In this document: one piece after another, positions 36,732 to 44,389 of the stretch
How positions within the stretch are numbered: the first letter of the stretch is position 1
Layout of the letters: every line of letters starts with the position of its first letter
DNA from: Candidatus Methanomethylicota archaeon
GTDB taxonomy: Archaea > Thermoproteota > Methanomethylicia > Methanomethylicales > Methanomethylicaceae
Assembly: GCA_029887765.1 (NCBI GenBank)
Contig: JARXPF010000001.1
Span: 128,488 to 192,487, forward strand
DNA length: 64,000 bases
Direction: 5' to 3'
Notes under the pieces: model-generated
Seen by the model: only the letters and a program-made list of their open reading frames with translations
What the model was told of the DNA's origin: nothing
Databases searched by the model: none
Program-made: the position numbers and the translations under genes

Positions 36732-37012
36732 CTATTCAACGAAATATTTACAGGAGGATGTATTATATAAGAGTAATATTTGCAATAATTGCAGGAGTTT
36801 TAAGTGGTATATTAAAATTGGAAGAAGGCTTAGGACTTATATTAGGATCTTCATTTTTCATATTAACATATTTACTCTTTAGATTTGGTATCAAGAGCAT
36901 ATATACAAATGTTAAGGATACGAAAAAATATTACACTACAGGAATTTTTTCATACTTCTTGATTTGGTATGTGATTTGGGTAATAGTATTTAATATTATT
37001 TGGATGAGGTGA
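36704..37012 (+). CDS. EMC6/Rab5-interacting-family-like membrane protein
   Basis: A 102-residue protein with three hydrophobic segments: about residues 24-42 (VIFAIIAGVLSGILKL), 46-66 (LGLILGSSFFILTYLLFRFG) and 82-100 (GIFSYFLIWYVIWVIVFNII). The layout and the spacing N-x-x-x-(Y)-x-R then AG-x-x-(S/A)GIL, with a late TG-hydrophobic helix, match eukaryotic EMC6, a core subunit of the ER membrane-protein insertase. AGGAGG lies seven bases before the ATG at 36704. Assignment is by eye only and should be tested by profile search. Confidence 0.55.
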   Translation: MSSKASEISPIQRNIYRRMYYIRVIFAIIAGVLSGILKLEEGLGLILGSSFFILTYLLFRFGIKSIYTNVKDTKKYYTTGIFSYFLIWYVIWVIVFNIIWMR

Positions 37013-37026
37013 TTTTACATTCATTT

Positions 37027-37443
37027 TTAGATTTCTTCTTTATGATTTATCTTTGCATCTTCTTTTAATGGATAATCTGGATATTCCTTCTTAAGCATTG
37101 AAAGAGTCTTTAAAATCATTTCCCAACATAATAAAAATCCTTTCTCATAATCATCCACTGTAGGTCTAAAAGCTTCATTTTTAAAATTTTCAGATAATTC
37201 TTCAATTTTTTTGAAGTCCTCATATTTATAGACTTTAGTAAAAAATGCATCCTTTTCTTTCATAGCAAGATATGCTCCCTTTATAGCATCAAAAAATCCT
37301 TTTCCTAAATCTCCAAATTCAAGTAACTTATCTTTTAAAGGAGGAAGTTCTTGTTCCACTCTTGCAAAATTTTTAAAATAAATATATCTAACAACTTGTG
37401 AAATTATAGGAAAGAACTTTTTTAATTGATCATAAGTTGTCAT
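37027..37443 (-). CDS. Hypothetical helical protein, 138 aa
   Basis: Not recognised. The protein is predicted all-alpha and soluble, with aromatic-rich helices (LKKFFPIISQVVRYIYFKNF, FFDAIKGAYLAMKEKDAFFT, FLLCWEMILKTLSMLKKEY) and a charged tail. It has a single cysteine and no known motif. It converges with the EMC6-like gene (14 bp between stops) and is next to a decayed mobile-element relic, so it might be lineage-specific. Confidence 0.5.
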   Translation of the reverse strand: MTTYDQLKKFFPIISQVVRYIYFKNFARVEQELPPLKDKLLEFGDLGKGFFDAIKGAYLAMKEKDAFFTKVYKYEDFKKIEELSENFKNEAFRPTVDDYEKGFLLCWEMILKTLSMLKKEYPDYPLKEDAKINHKEEI

Positions 37444-37498
37444 GAATAAATAGAAGAATATTCTTTATTTAATACTTTATTGTAGTTATCTATGTGTA

Positions 37499-37660
37499 TT
37501 AGTCAGGCTGTTCTAGGTATTGTGGTTTATATGAGCTTTTTTCAACACCCATTAATGGCTCATTAGGTTATTAAGAATTACATCAGCAAACATTAGATCG
37601 TCTTGCCACATTTATCATACTACTTCTCAGATTCATCATCAAGATATATCACAAATATTT
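37499..37660 (-). pseudogene. Decayed C-terminal fragment resembling TnpB (IS200/IS605 group)
   Basis: Read on the minus strand, pieces in different frames resemble the C-terminus of TnpB. First VIYLDDESEK, a stop, then YDKCGKTI, like the V-x-x-V-D-E...C-x-x-C-G zinc-finger region. Then, after a frame change, FADVILNNLMS, like the usual NADVNAALNI. Finally a 21-residue tail ending in QPD and a TAA at 37499. Stops and frameshifts make it non-functional. Evidence is short matches only; an unrelated non-coding stretch is possible. Confidence 0.35.
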
Positions 37661-37663
37661 TCA

Positions 37664-37685
37664 TTAGTAAAAACAGTTTTACTAA
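37664..37685. repeat. Perfect 9-bp hairpin beside the TnpB-like relic
   Basis: ttagtaaaa (37664-37672) and ttttactaa (37677-37685) with loop acag. It lies upstream of fumarase and next to the relic. It could be an old element-end hairpin, or a 5' leader structure of the fumarase transcript. Confidence 0.5.
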
Positions 37686-37737
37686 AAAGTCGAAGTAACA
37701 AAAAATTAAACAATTAGCAAATAGTCTAAATAGTATT

Positions 37738-38550
37738 ATGAACGTAGATGAAATTGTAGAAGCTATAAGAGATTTAGAATGTAATCTACCAAAAGATGTA
37801 GAAGAGAAATTGTTAAAAGCAAAGGAAGTAGAAGAAGGCTTAAGTAAAATGGTAATAGAGGCAATTTTAGAAAATGTAAGATATGCTAGAGAAAATAATA
37901 TTCCTATGTGCCAAGATACAGGAATACTTGAATTTTTTATAACTTCTCAAGAAAGATTCTTTGAAATAAAAAATTTAATAATTGAAGGTATTAAAAAAGC
38001 TACTAAGGAAGTACCTTTAAGAAAAAATACAGTAAATCCTTTTACAAGAGAGAATCAAGGAGAGAATTTAGGAAGATTCCATCCAATTATATATTTTGAA
38101 GATTGTGAGAAAGATATTAAAATAGACATACTAGCAAAAGGTGCAGGATCTGAGAATGTAAGTTATTTAAGTATGCTTGATCCAGCTAATGGAATTGAAG
38201 ATATCAAGAGAGTAGTCATTCAAGCTGTTAAAAATGCTGGAAGAAAACCTTGTCCTCCAATAATAGTTGGAGTAGGAGTAGGAGGTACAATGGAAAAAGC
38301 TGCTTATTTTGCTAAAAAAGCATTATTAAGACCACTTAATTTAGAAAATCCAGATCCAGATTTAAGATTATTAGAAAAAGAATTATTGGAAGAAATAAAT
38401 AAGCTTAGAATAGGGCCAATGGGCTTTGGAGGGAAAACAACTGCATTAGGAGTTTTGATAGAGTGGGGGCATTGTCATACTGCAAGTTTACCAGTAGCAG
38501 TAAATATACAATGTTGGGCTTTAAGAAGAAAAACTATTCTTTTTAGGTGA
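37738..38550 (+). CDS. Fumarate hydratase class I (or tartrate dehydratase), alpha subunit
   Basis: N-terminal [4Fe-4S] half of a two-subunit class I fumarase, 270 residues. Cysteine ligands appear in IPMCQDTGILEFF and in the GHCHTASLPVAVNIQCW segment; RKNTVNPFTRENQG and GAGSENVSYLSML and IIVGVGVGGTMEKA are family marks. It hydrates fumarate to malate in a partial TCA cycle. L-tartrate dehydratase has the same architecture and cannot be excluded. It is followed seven bases later by the beta subunit. Confidence 0.9.
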   Translation: MNVDEIVEAIRDLECNLPKDVEEKLLKAKEVEEGLSKMVIEAILENVRYARENNIPMCQDTGILEFFITSQERFFEIKNLIIEGIKKATKEVPLRKNTVNPFTRENQGENLGRFHPIIYFEDCEKDIKIDILAKGAGSENVSYLSMLDPANGIEDIKRVVIQAVKNAGRKPCPPIIVGVGVGGTMEKAAYFAKKALLRPLNLENPDPDLRLLEKELLEEINKLRIGPMGFGGKTTALGVLIEWGHCHTASLPVAVNIQCWALRRKTILFR

Positions 38551-38557
38551 TGTTTTT

Positions 38558-39091
38558 ATGAGAATATTACATATGAGCACAATATTAAATGAAGATGATG
38601 TTAAGAAACTTAGAATTGGAGATATTGTTTTTCTTACAGGAACTATATTAACTATGCGTGACATGGCACATGTTAGAGCTCTAAAAATTTTAAGAAATGG
38701 AGAAAAATTGCCATTTGATTTAAAGGATAGAGTAATATATCATTGTGGACCACTTATTAAAAATAATAAAGTAATATCAGCTGGACCTACAACAAGTATG
38801 AGAATGGAATCTTTAGAAGGAGAACTTATAGCAATAACAGGAATAAGAGCAATTATAGGTAAAGGGGGGATGGGAGAAAATACAAGAAGAGCATTAAAGG
38901 AATATGGTGCTGTTTATATGGAATTTCCTGGTGGAGCAGGAGCATTAGCAGCAAAAGCAATTTTAAATATAAAAGGAGTTTATTGGAAAGATCTTGGAGA
39001 GCCTGAAGCTGTATGGATATTAGAAGTTAAAAATTTTGGACCTTGTTTTGTAACTATGGATTCTCAAGGAAATGTACTTAGTTATTTTTGA
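38558..39091 (+). CDS. Fumarate hydratase class I (or tartrate dehydratase), beta subunit
   Basis: C-terminal half of class I fumarase, 177 residues. Motifs: LRIGDIVFLTGTILTMRDMA, the YHCGPLIKNN segment, SAGPTTSMRMESLEGELI, IIGKGGMGENTRRALKEYG and AVYMEFPGGAGALAAKAI. GGTGAT precedes the ATG. Its end overlaps the stop of the AOR-HPS fusion by 10 bp on the opposite strand. Confidence 0.91.
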   Translation: MRILHMSTILNEDDVKKLRIGDIVFLTGTILTMRDMAHVRALKILRNGEKLPFDLKDRVIYHCGPLIKNNKVISAGPTTSMRMESLEGELIAITGIRAIIGKGGMGENTRRALKEYGAVYMEFPGGAGALAAKAILNIKGVYWKDLGEPEAVWILEVKNFGPCFVTMDSQGNVLSYF

Positions 39092-41571
39092 TATTTACTC
39101 CATATAGATCTCGTAGTATTGACAAAAATTCTAGTAGCTTCTTCTGGATTTGCAGATTTAGTAATAGCCCCTCCAACTATCAATATTTTTGCTCCAGCTT
39201 TTATTAATAAAGGAACCACTTCAATTTTTATTCCACCAGCAACAGCTACTGGTATTTTAACTGAATTAACCAATCTCTCTATTAAGGAAAGTTTTTGATC
39301 AATTTCACGTTCTCTTGTTTGAGCACTAATTCCAACATGTAAACATACATAATCTACACCAAGTTTTTCAACTTCTATCGCCCTTGCTATTGGATCTTTT
39401 AAATTCATTAAATCAACCATTACTTTTAACCCATATTTTCTTGCAGCACCTACAGCATCTTTTATAGTATAATCATCTGTAGCACCCATAACAGTTACTA
39501 TATCAGCACCATTTTCTGCAGCTAATTCTGTTTCTAACCATCCAGTATCAAATGTTTTTAAATCAGCTACAATAATAGAATTTGGACATACTCTTCTGAA
39601 TTCTTTTACTACTCTAAGACCTTCTGATTTTATTAAAGGAGTGCCAGCTTCAATTATGTCTGCTCCACCACGATATGCAGCTTCTGCTATAGGAAGAGCG
39701 TCTTTTAAATATCTTTCATCTATTGCAACTTGAATTTTTGGACCATGATAAAGTGGCTCTAAACCCAATTCTAACACCTTCTTTTCTGTTGGAATACCAT
39801 TATAATCCCAACCTCTTACTGCATAATATTCATTTAATAGTATATCTAAATTAATTGTTTCTCCTTTTGCAGGACCATCTGCTAATGGTTCATAAAGTAA
39901 ACGTTTTGGAAGAGTATCATCTTTTCTAGTAAAACCTTCTCTAACATTAAATAGTCGTTCAATATTATAAATTCTCTCACCTATTTTATAGAATTCTTCA
40001 CGATCTACATAAAATCCAGTAGCTGTTGTTAATAAACGTGCATAGAAATCTGGTTCAAATTTTAATGTGGAAAATAAAGCTAAAGTTGTATATTTACATA
40101 ATATTAATGAATCCAATACTGCAAATACATCTTGCATTATTTTTGTAAGAACTGCTTTATTATCATACGAATTTGGATTTAAATATCTTGGAATACTTAA
40201 TATTTCAGGAGCTATCATAAATGCTCTTAAATGACAACCTCCTCTATTTGAAGTAGCATATGAAAGAGCCATTCCCTTGGCTCCTCTTGGATCATATGCT
40301 GGAAGTTCCAAACCCTTAACATGAAAAGCAAATTCCTCTCCTCCTAATATTTCAGAAGCTCGTTTAACACCTTCTGCTAAAATATTTCCAATTCCTTCTC
40401 TAAAAGCAGTCATTTTTATTAATCTATGCAATGCTTCAGTATTACCAAATTTTGCTTCAAAATCTAGATCTTTTATTTTACCACTTTCATAACATGCCAT
40501 AACAAAAGATATAATTTGTCCCATAGAAATTGTATCAATTCCATAAGCATTACACATATGATTAGCAATAGCTATAGCATTTAAATCACTTATTCCACAA
40601 TTTGGTCCAAATGCCCATATGGTTTCATACTCTGGACCTTCAGTTTCTATCTCATTTCCATTATATTTAACCCTAGTAATTCTACCACACATGATAGGAC
40701 AAGCAAAACAACCTTTTTTACTTTTAAGAATAGTTTTTGACATATATTCTCCACTAACTTTTTCAGCATCTTCAAAAACTCCAGATCTATAATTTCTTAC
40801 AGGAAGAATGCCAGCCTTATTTATTATGTGAATAAGTATTGCAGTACCATATCTTCCCATTCCATCACCTGTGATTGGATGACCTTTAATAACTTCAATA
40901 CATTTACGAACTTCTTTCATGAAGGCATAATGATTGGCTATTGGAATTTCTTTTGATCCCTTTACTACTATAGCTTTAAGCTTCTTTGATCCCATTACAG
41001 CACCAACACCACCTCTAGCTGCAGTTCTATGTTTTTCATTCATTATTCCAGCTATTTTAACAAGATTCTCACCAGCAGGACCAATACAAGCCACTCTTGC
41101 AAAAGGATTGCCGACTATTTGTTTTAAACGAGTTTCAGTTTCAAAAACATCATGACCCCATAGATTGCTAGCATCATGAAGCTCAGCTTTTCCATCTAAT
41201 ATTGAAAGATAAACAGGGGTTTCACTAGCACCTTCAAATATTATACCATCAAACCCAGCTCTTTTAAGTTCAACACCGAAATAACCACCTCCATTTGCAT
41301 CAAAAATTGTCCCAGTTAAAGGAGATTTTGTAGAAACTGAATATCTTCCCGAAGTTGGAGCAGGAGTTCCTGTTAAAGGACCAGTCATAAATATTAATTT
41401 ATTTTTTGGACTTAATGGATCTATACCTGCAGGAAGTTCATCAAATAATATTTTTGCACCATAACCTCTTCCACCAATAAAAGATATGGCAATATCCATA
41501 TCCAATTCTTCAATAGATAATTCTTTTGAAGAAAGATCTACTCTGAGAATTTTACCCATATATCCGCCCAT
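39082..41571 (-). CDS. Fusion: aldehyde ferredoxin oxidoreductase + 3-hexulose-6-phosphate synthase
   Basis: An 829-residue, uninterrupted frame joining two complete enzymes. Residues 1 to about 607 are an AOR-family tungstopterin enzyme: GGRGYGAKILFDELPAG, GPLTGTPAPTSGRYSVSTKS, FDANGGGYFG, the [4Fe-4S] cysteines C288-x2-C291-x3-C295 with C492, and the usual AOR ending LNEYYAVRGWDYNGIP. From residue 611 (PKIQVAIDERY) to 829 is an HPS of the OMP-decarboxylase superfamily with the DxKxxD active site (D670, K672, D675 in VADLKTFDTG), TVMGATDDYTIKDAV, LHVGISAQ and AVAGGIK. HPS condenses formaldehyde with ribulose 5-phosphate, or does the reverse. Start ATG follows AGGGG. No isomerase (PHI) is in view. 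Confidence 0.92.
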   Translation of the reverse strand: MGGYMGKILRVDLSSKELSIEELDMDIAISFIGGRGYGAKILFDELPAGIDPLSPKNKLIFMTGPLTGTPAPTSGRYSVSTKSPLTGTIFDANGGGYFGVELKRAGFDGIIFEGASETPVYLSILDGKAELHDASNLWGHDVFETETRLKQIVGNPFARVACIGPAGENLVKIAGIMNEKHRTAARGGVGAVMGSKKLKAIVVKGSKEIPIANHYAFMKEVRKCIEVIKGHPITGDGMGRYGTAILIHIINKAGILPVRNYRSGVFEDAEKVSGEYMSKTILKSKKGCFACPIMCGRITRVKYNGNEIETEGPEYETIWAFGPNCGISDLNAIAIANHMCNAYGIDTISMGQIISFVMACYESGKIKDLDFEAKFGNTEALHRLIKMTAFREGIGNILAEGVKRASEILGGEEFAFHVKGLELPAYDPRGAKGMALSYATSNRGGCHLRAFMIAPEILSIPRYLNPNSYDNKAVLTKIMQDVFAVLDSLILCKYTTLALFSTLKFEPDFYARLLTTATGFYVDREEFYKIGERIYNIERLFNVREGFTRKDDTLPKRLLYEPLADGPAKGETINLDILLNEYYAVRGWDYNGIPTEKKVLELGLEPLYHGPKIQVAIDERYLKDALPIAEAAYRGGADIIEAGTPLIKSEGLRVVKEFRRVCPNSIIVADLKTFDTGWLETELAAENGADIVTVMGATDDYTIKDAVGAARKYGLKVMVDLMNLKDPIARAIEVEKLGVDYVCLHVGISAQTREREIDQKLSLIERLVNSVKIPVAVAGGIKIEVVPLLIKAGAKILIVGGAITKSANPEEATRIFVNTTRSIWSKYQK

Positions 41572-41648
41572 AATTTTTCCCCTTTGTACTAAGATACCAT
41601 CAATTTTAAATTAGAGGTATTATTTAAATTTGTTTTAAAGGTGTAAAA

Positions 41649-41924
41649 ATGAAAGTTAAAATTGAAGTTTTTGCTACATTAAGAGAATTGATAGGCAAAG
41701 AATCATTAGAAATAGAAAATGTAAATAGTGTTAGAGAATTAATTGAATACTTAATAGAAATGTTTGGAATAAAAATCAGGGAGATTTTAATGGAAGGTGA
41801 TAAAAGTAAAGAATTTGTAAAAATTTTAGTAAATGGAAAGGATATAAGAGCTCTTAAAGGAATGGAAACTGAATTAAAAGATGGGGATATAATTTCTATA
41901 TTTCCACCAGTAGCTGGTGGTTAA
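41649..41924 (+). CDS. moaD: MoaD/ThiS-family sulfur carrier
   Basis: A 91-residue beta-grasp protein ending in the diagnostic Gly-Gly (SIFPPVAGG). The N-terminus KVKIEVFATLRELIGKESLE and the LVNGKDIRALKGMETELKDG segment match MoaD. It carries the thiocarboxylate for dithiolene formation in molybdopterin/tungstopterin. It is divergent from the AOR-HPS gene with 77 bp between them, fitting a role in the AOR cofactor. ThiS or a tRNA-thiolation carrier is possible but less favoured. Confidence 0.88.
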   Translation: MKVKIEVFATLRELIGKESLEIENVNSVRELIEYLIEMFGIKIREILMEGDKSKEFVKILVNGKDIRALKGMETELKDGDIISIFPPVAGG

Positions 41925-41944
41925 ATAAAAACAAAAAAAGTTAA

Positions 41945-42262
41945 CTATTTCTTCAATGGCTTTCCAACTAAAGTTATTTCAATTACAGAAACATTTCTTG
42001 GTGGATCTCCAAGAGTCTCTGTATCAATTTTTACAGACTTTATTGCATCATTGCCAATAAATCTATTAGCCAATATTTGAGCTACGTCTACTGCTCTTGA
42101 TATTGCTCTTCCTCTAGCTTTTATGGTAATAGTTCCACTATCAGTTAATTGCATTAATGCAGCCATTACATAACTCATTAATGGTTTTTTCCCAACTAAT
42201 ACAACATTTTTAGGTATAGAGGGTTTTTCTTGTGATTTTGTTTCTTTCGGAGCTTCTGCCAT
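41945..42262 (-). CDS. albA: Alba chromatin protein
   Basis: Archaeal DNA/RNA-binding chromatin protein, 105 residues. A flexible N-terminal tail precedes NVVLVGKKPLMSYVMAALMQ, followed by the ITIKARGRAISRAVDVAQIL helix (Arg-rich DNA-contacting loop) and RNVSVIEITLVGKP. The lysine in VGKKP corresponds to the acetylatable Lys16 region. GGTGATAAAT precedes the ATG. Confidence 0.95.
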   Translation of the reverse strand: MAEAPKETKSQEKPSIPKNVVLVGKKPLMSYVMAALMQLTDSGTITIKARGRAISRAVDVAQILANRFIGNDAIKSVKIDTETLGDPPRNVSVIEITLVGKPLKK

Positions 42263-42295
42263 TATTTATCACCTTCTTTAAAGAGAAATAAAAAT

Positions 42296-42308
42296 AAGAT
42301 ATAAATAA
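42296..42308. promoter_or_regulatory. TATA-like box between albA and the methyltransferase
   Basis: AAGATATAAATAA reads as a TATA box in the plus direction about 20 bases from the ATG at 42322, implying a leaderless transcript. In the minus direction the reverse complement (TTATTTATATCTT) may serve albA, about 40 bases from its ATG. Confidence 0.45.
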
Positions 42309-42321
42309 ATTTTTTTAGTCT

Positions 42322-42819
42322 ATGGAAGATAAAATGCAAATAATTAAAATGTATAATGCTACAGCACATTTGTATAATATGAGATATGAGGATGAACAAA
42401 AATTAAAAATCAGTTTTATACTAAATAAAATAAGGCCAAAAGAAGATGAAATAATATTAGATATAGGTTGTGGAACAGGAATTTTATTTAAAATGACAAA
42501 TTGTAAAAATATAATAGGAATAGATATTTCAATAAATATGTTAAAAGAAGCTAAAAAAGGAAAAAAGGCCGATTTAATATTAGCTGATGGAGAATTCTTA
42601 CCAATAAGGAGTGAAAGTGTGGATATTGTAATAAGTACTACTGTACTTAATCTTGTAAAAAATAAAGAAAACTTTTTAAATGAAGCAATGAGGTGTTTAA
42701 AAAAAGGTGGAAGATTTTGTATTAGTATTTTGAAAAAAGAAAAACCCTTAATATTAGAGAATACAGAAATTTATGAATCTGAAACTATGAAGGATATTTT
42801 CATATTTGGTAAAAAGTAA
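42322..42819 (+). CDS. SAM-dependent methyltransferase (class I, type 11)
   Basis: A 165-residue Rossmann methyltransferase. Motif I is ILDIGCGTGILF, the acidic end of beta 2 is IIGIDISINML, and motif III/IV is LADGEFLPIRSESVDIVIS, then EAMRCLKKGGRFCISIL. It is shorter than average and lacks a recognisable substrate-binding C-terminus. The substrate is unknown; ubiquinone/menaquinone-type and small-molecule enzymes share this pattern. Confidence 0.8.
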   Translation: MEDKMQIIKMYNATAHLYNMRYEDEQKLKISFILNKIRPKEDEIILDIGCGTGILFKMTNCKNIIGIDISINMLKEAKKGKKADLILADGEFLPIRSESVDIVISTTVLNLVKNKENFLNEAMRCLKKGGRFCISILKKEKPLILENTEIYESETMKDIFIFGKK

Positions 42820-42834
42820 ATTTTTATCACAATT

Positions 42835-42844
42835 TTTATATAAA
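42835..42844 (+). promoter_or_regulatory. TATA box of the LSm gene
   Basis: TTTATATAAA, about 60 bases before the LSm ATG. The leader would contain the GGTG ribosome-binding site at 42889-42892. Confidence 0.5.
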
Positions 42845-42901
42845 TAGAATACGACAAATTTTTTAATAAGAAATTATGAAAGGAGCATTGGTGTAATCTA
42901 A

Positions 42902-43159
42902 ATGCCAAGTGAAACATTCAAACTACTCAATAAAGCGATAAATACTCAAATTTTAGTTAAATTAAAAGATGGACATGAATACATAGGAAATTTAGTAAAA
43001 TTTGATCAAACAATGAACTTAGTTTTAACAGACGCGATGGAAACAATAGATGATGGAAGTCCTTTAGCAAAATATGGAAAAATTTTGGTTAGAGGGAGCA
43101 ATATCCTCTATATAGTAACATCCTTTTCTGAAGGAAAAACAAAATCATCAAAACAGTAA
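42902..43159 (+). CDS. Sm-like archaeal RNA-binding protein
   Basis: An 85-residue LSm protein. Sm1 motif: QILVKLKDGHEYIGNLVKFD with NLVLTDAME. Sm2 motif: GKILVRGSNILYIV. It forms heptameric rings that bind U-rich RNA. The C-terminal tail (EGKTKSSKQ) is basic. It is 15 bases from the SAM synthetase start, so probably co-transcribed. Confidence 0.95.
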   Translation: MPSETFKLLNKAINTQILVKLKDGHEYIGNLVKFDQTMNLVLTDAMETIDDGSPLAKYGKILVRGSNILYIVTSFSEGKTKSSKQ

Positions 43160-43174
43160 AGATTGGTGATCCTT

Positions 43175-44389
43175 TTGAAAAGAAATATCATTATTGAGAG
43201 TATAAATGTACAACCTATAGAAGAACAGCTTGTAGAATTTGTTGAAAGAAAAGGCGTAGGTCATCCAGATTATATGGCAGATGGAATTTCAGAAGAATTT
43301 AGTTTGAATCTTTGTAAATTTTATAAAGAAAGATTTGGTCAAATTCTTCATCATAATGTAGATAAAGTACTTATAGTTGGAGGACAAACAAATGTTAGAT
43401 TTGGTGGTGGAGAGGTACTATTACCAATATATATATTAGTATCTGGAAGAGCAACAACAGAAGTTTTAATAAATAATAAGCAAGAATGTGTTCCAATAGG
43501 AAGAATTGCAATTGAGTCTGCAAAAAATTGGATAAAGAAAAACTTTAGATTTCTTAATCCTGAAACTCATGTCATAGTAGATTATAGAATTGGAAAAGGT
43601 TCTGTAGATTTAGTAGCAAATTATGAATTTAGAGATAGGATAAAATGTGCAAATGATACATCCTTTGGTGTAGCATATGCTCCATTAGATAATTTAGAAA
43701 AAATTGTTTATGAAACTGAGAGATTTATAAATTCAGAATACTTGAAGAAAAAACTTCCAGAAACTGGAGAAGATGTTAAAGTAATGGGGTTGCGTACAGG
43801 AAGGGAAATAAAGTTAATAATAGCAGTAGCCATGATTTCTCAATTTATAAGTGACCTTGATTCCTATTTCTCAGTAAAAGAAGATCTTAAAGAAGAAATT
43901 GAAAATTATTTAGTTAAAAAGTATGATTTACCTATTGAAGTTATTATAAATAGTGCAGATAGAGCTGAAGTAGGAAGTATTTATCTTACAGTTACTGGAA
44001 CTTCTGCAGAGATGGGAGATGATGGAGAAACAGGTAGAGGTAATAGAAGTAATGGATTAATTACTCCATCAAGACCTATGTCACTTGAGGCTACAGCAGG
44101 GAAAAATCCAGCAAGTCATGTTGGTAAAATATATAATGTATTAGCAAATATTATTGCTAATAAGATTGCTGAATTAAAAGGTGTTAAGGAAGTTTATGTA
44201 AAAATTGTAAGCCAAATAGGCAGACCTATAGACGATCCATATATGGCTAATGTACAATTAGTATTAGAAAAAGGATTTTCATTAAATAATGAAATTAAAT
44301 ATGAAATAGAAACAATTGTAAATCAAGAATTCAATAAAATTGAAAATATAATAGAAGGAATATTAGAAAGAAAATTCATGCTTTTTTAA
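43175..44389 (+). CDS. mat: Archaeal S-adenosylmethionine synthetase
   Basis: MAT of the archaeal class, about 404 residues. Family marks: [70 protein letters not shown] and [20 protein letters not shown]. The TTG at 43175 is preferred because GGTGAT ends four bases before it. A TTG at 43163 lies ahead of that site. Its end overlaps the DUF460 gene by 14 bp on the opposite strand. Confidence 0.95.
   Translation: MKRNIIIESINVQPIEEQLVEFVERKGVGHPDYMADGISEEFSLNLCKFYKERFGQILHHNVDKVLIVGGQTNVRFGGGEVLLPIYILVSGRATTEVLINNKQECVPIGRIAIESAKNWIKKNFRFLNPETHVIVDYRIGKGSVDLVANYEFRDRIKCANDTSFGVAYAPLDNLEKIVYETERFINSEYLKKKLPETGEDVKVMGLRTGREIKLIIAVAMISQFISDLDSYFSVKEDLKEEIENYLVKKYDLPIEVIINSADRAEVGSIYLTVTGTSAEMGDDGETGRGNRSNGLITPSRPMSLEATAGKNPASHVGKIYNVLANIIANKIAELKGVKEVYVKIVSQIGRPIDDPYMANVQLVLEKGFSLNNEIKYEIETIVNQEFNKIENIIEGILERKFMLF

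Noticed and set aside
37625-37650. Possible C/D box guide RNA (minus-strand TGATGA and CTGA)
   Set aside because: The two motifs are only about two bases apart, with no room for a guide and no second box pair; the TnpB-like reading explains the region better.
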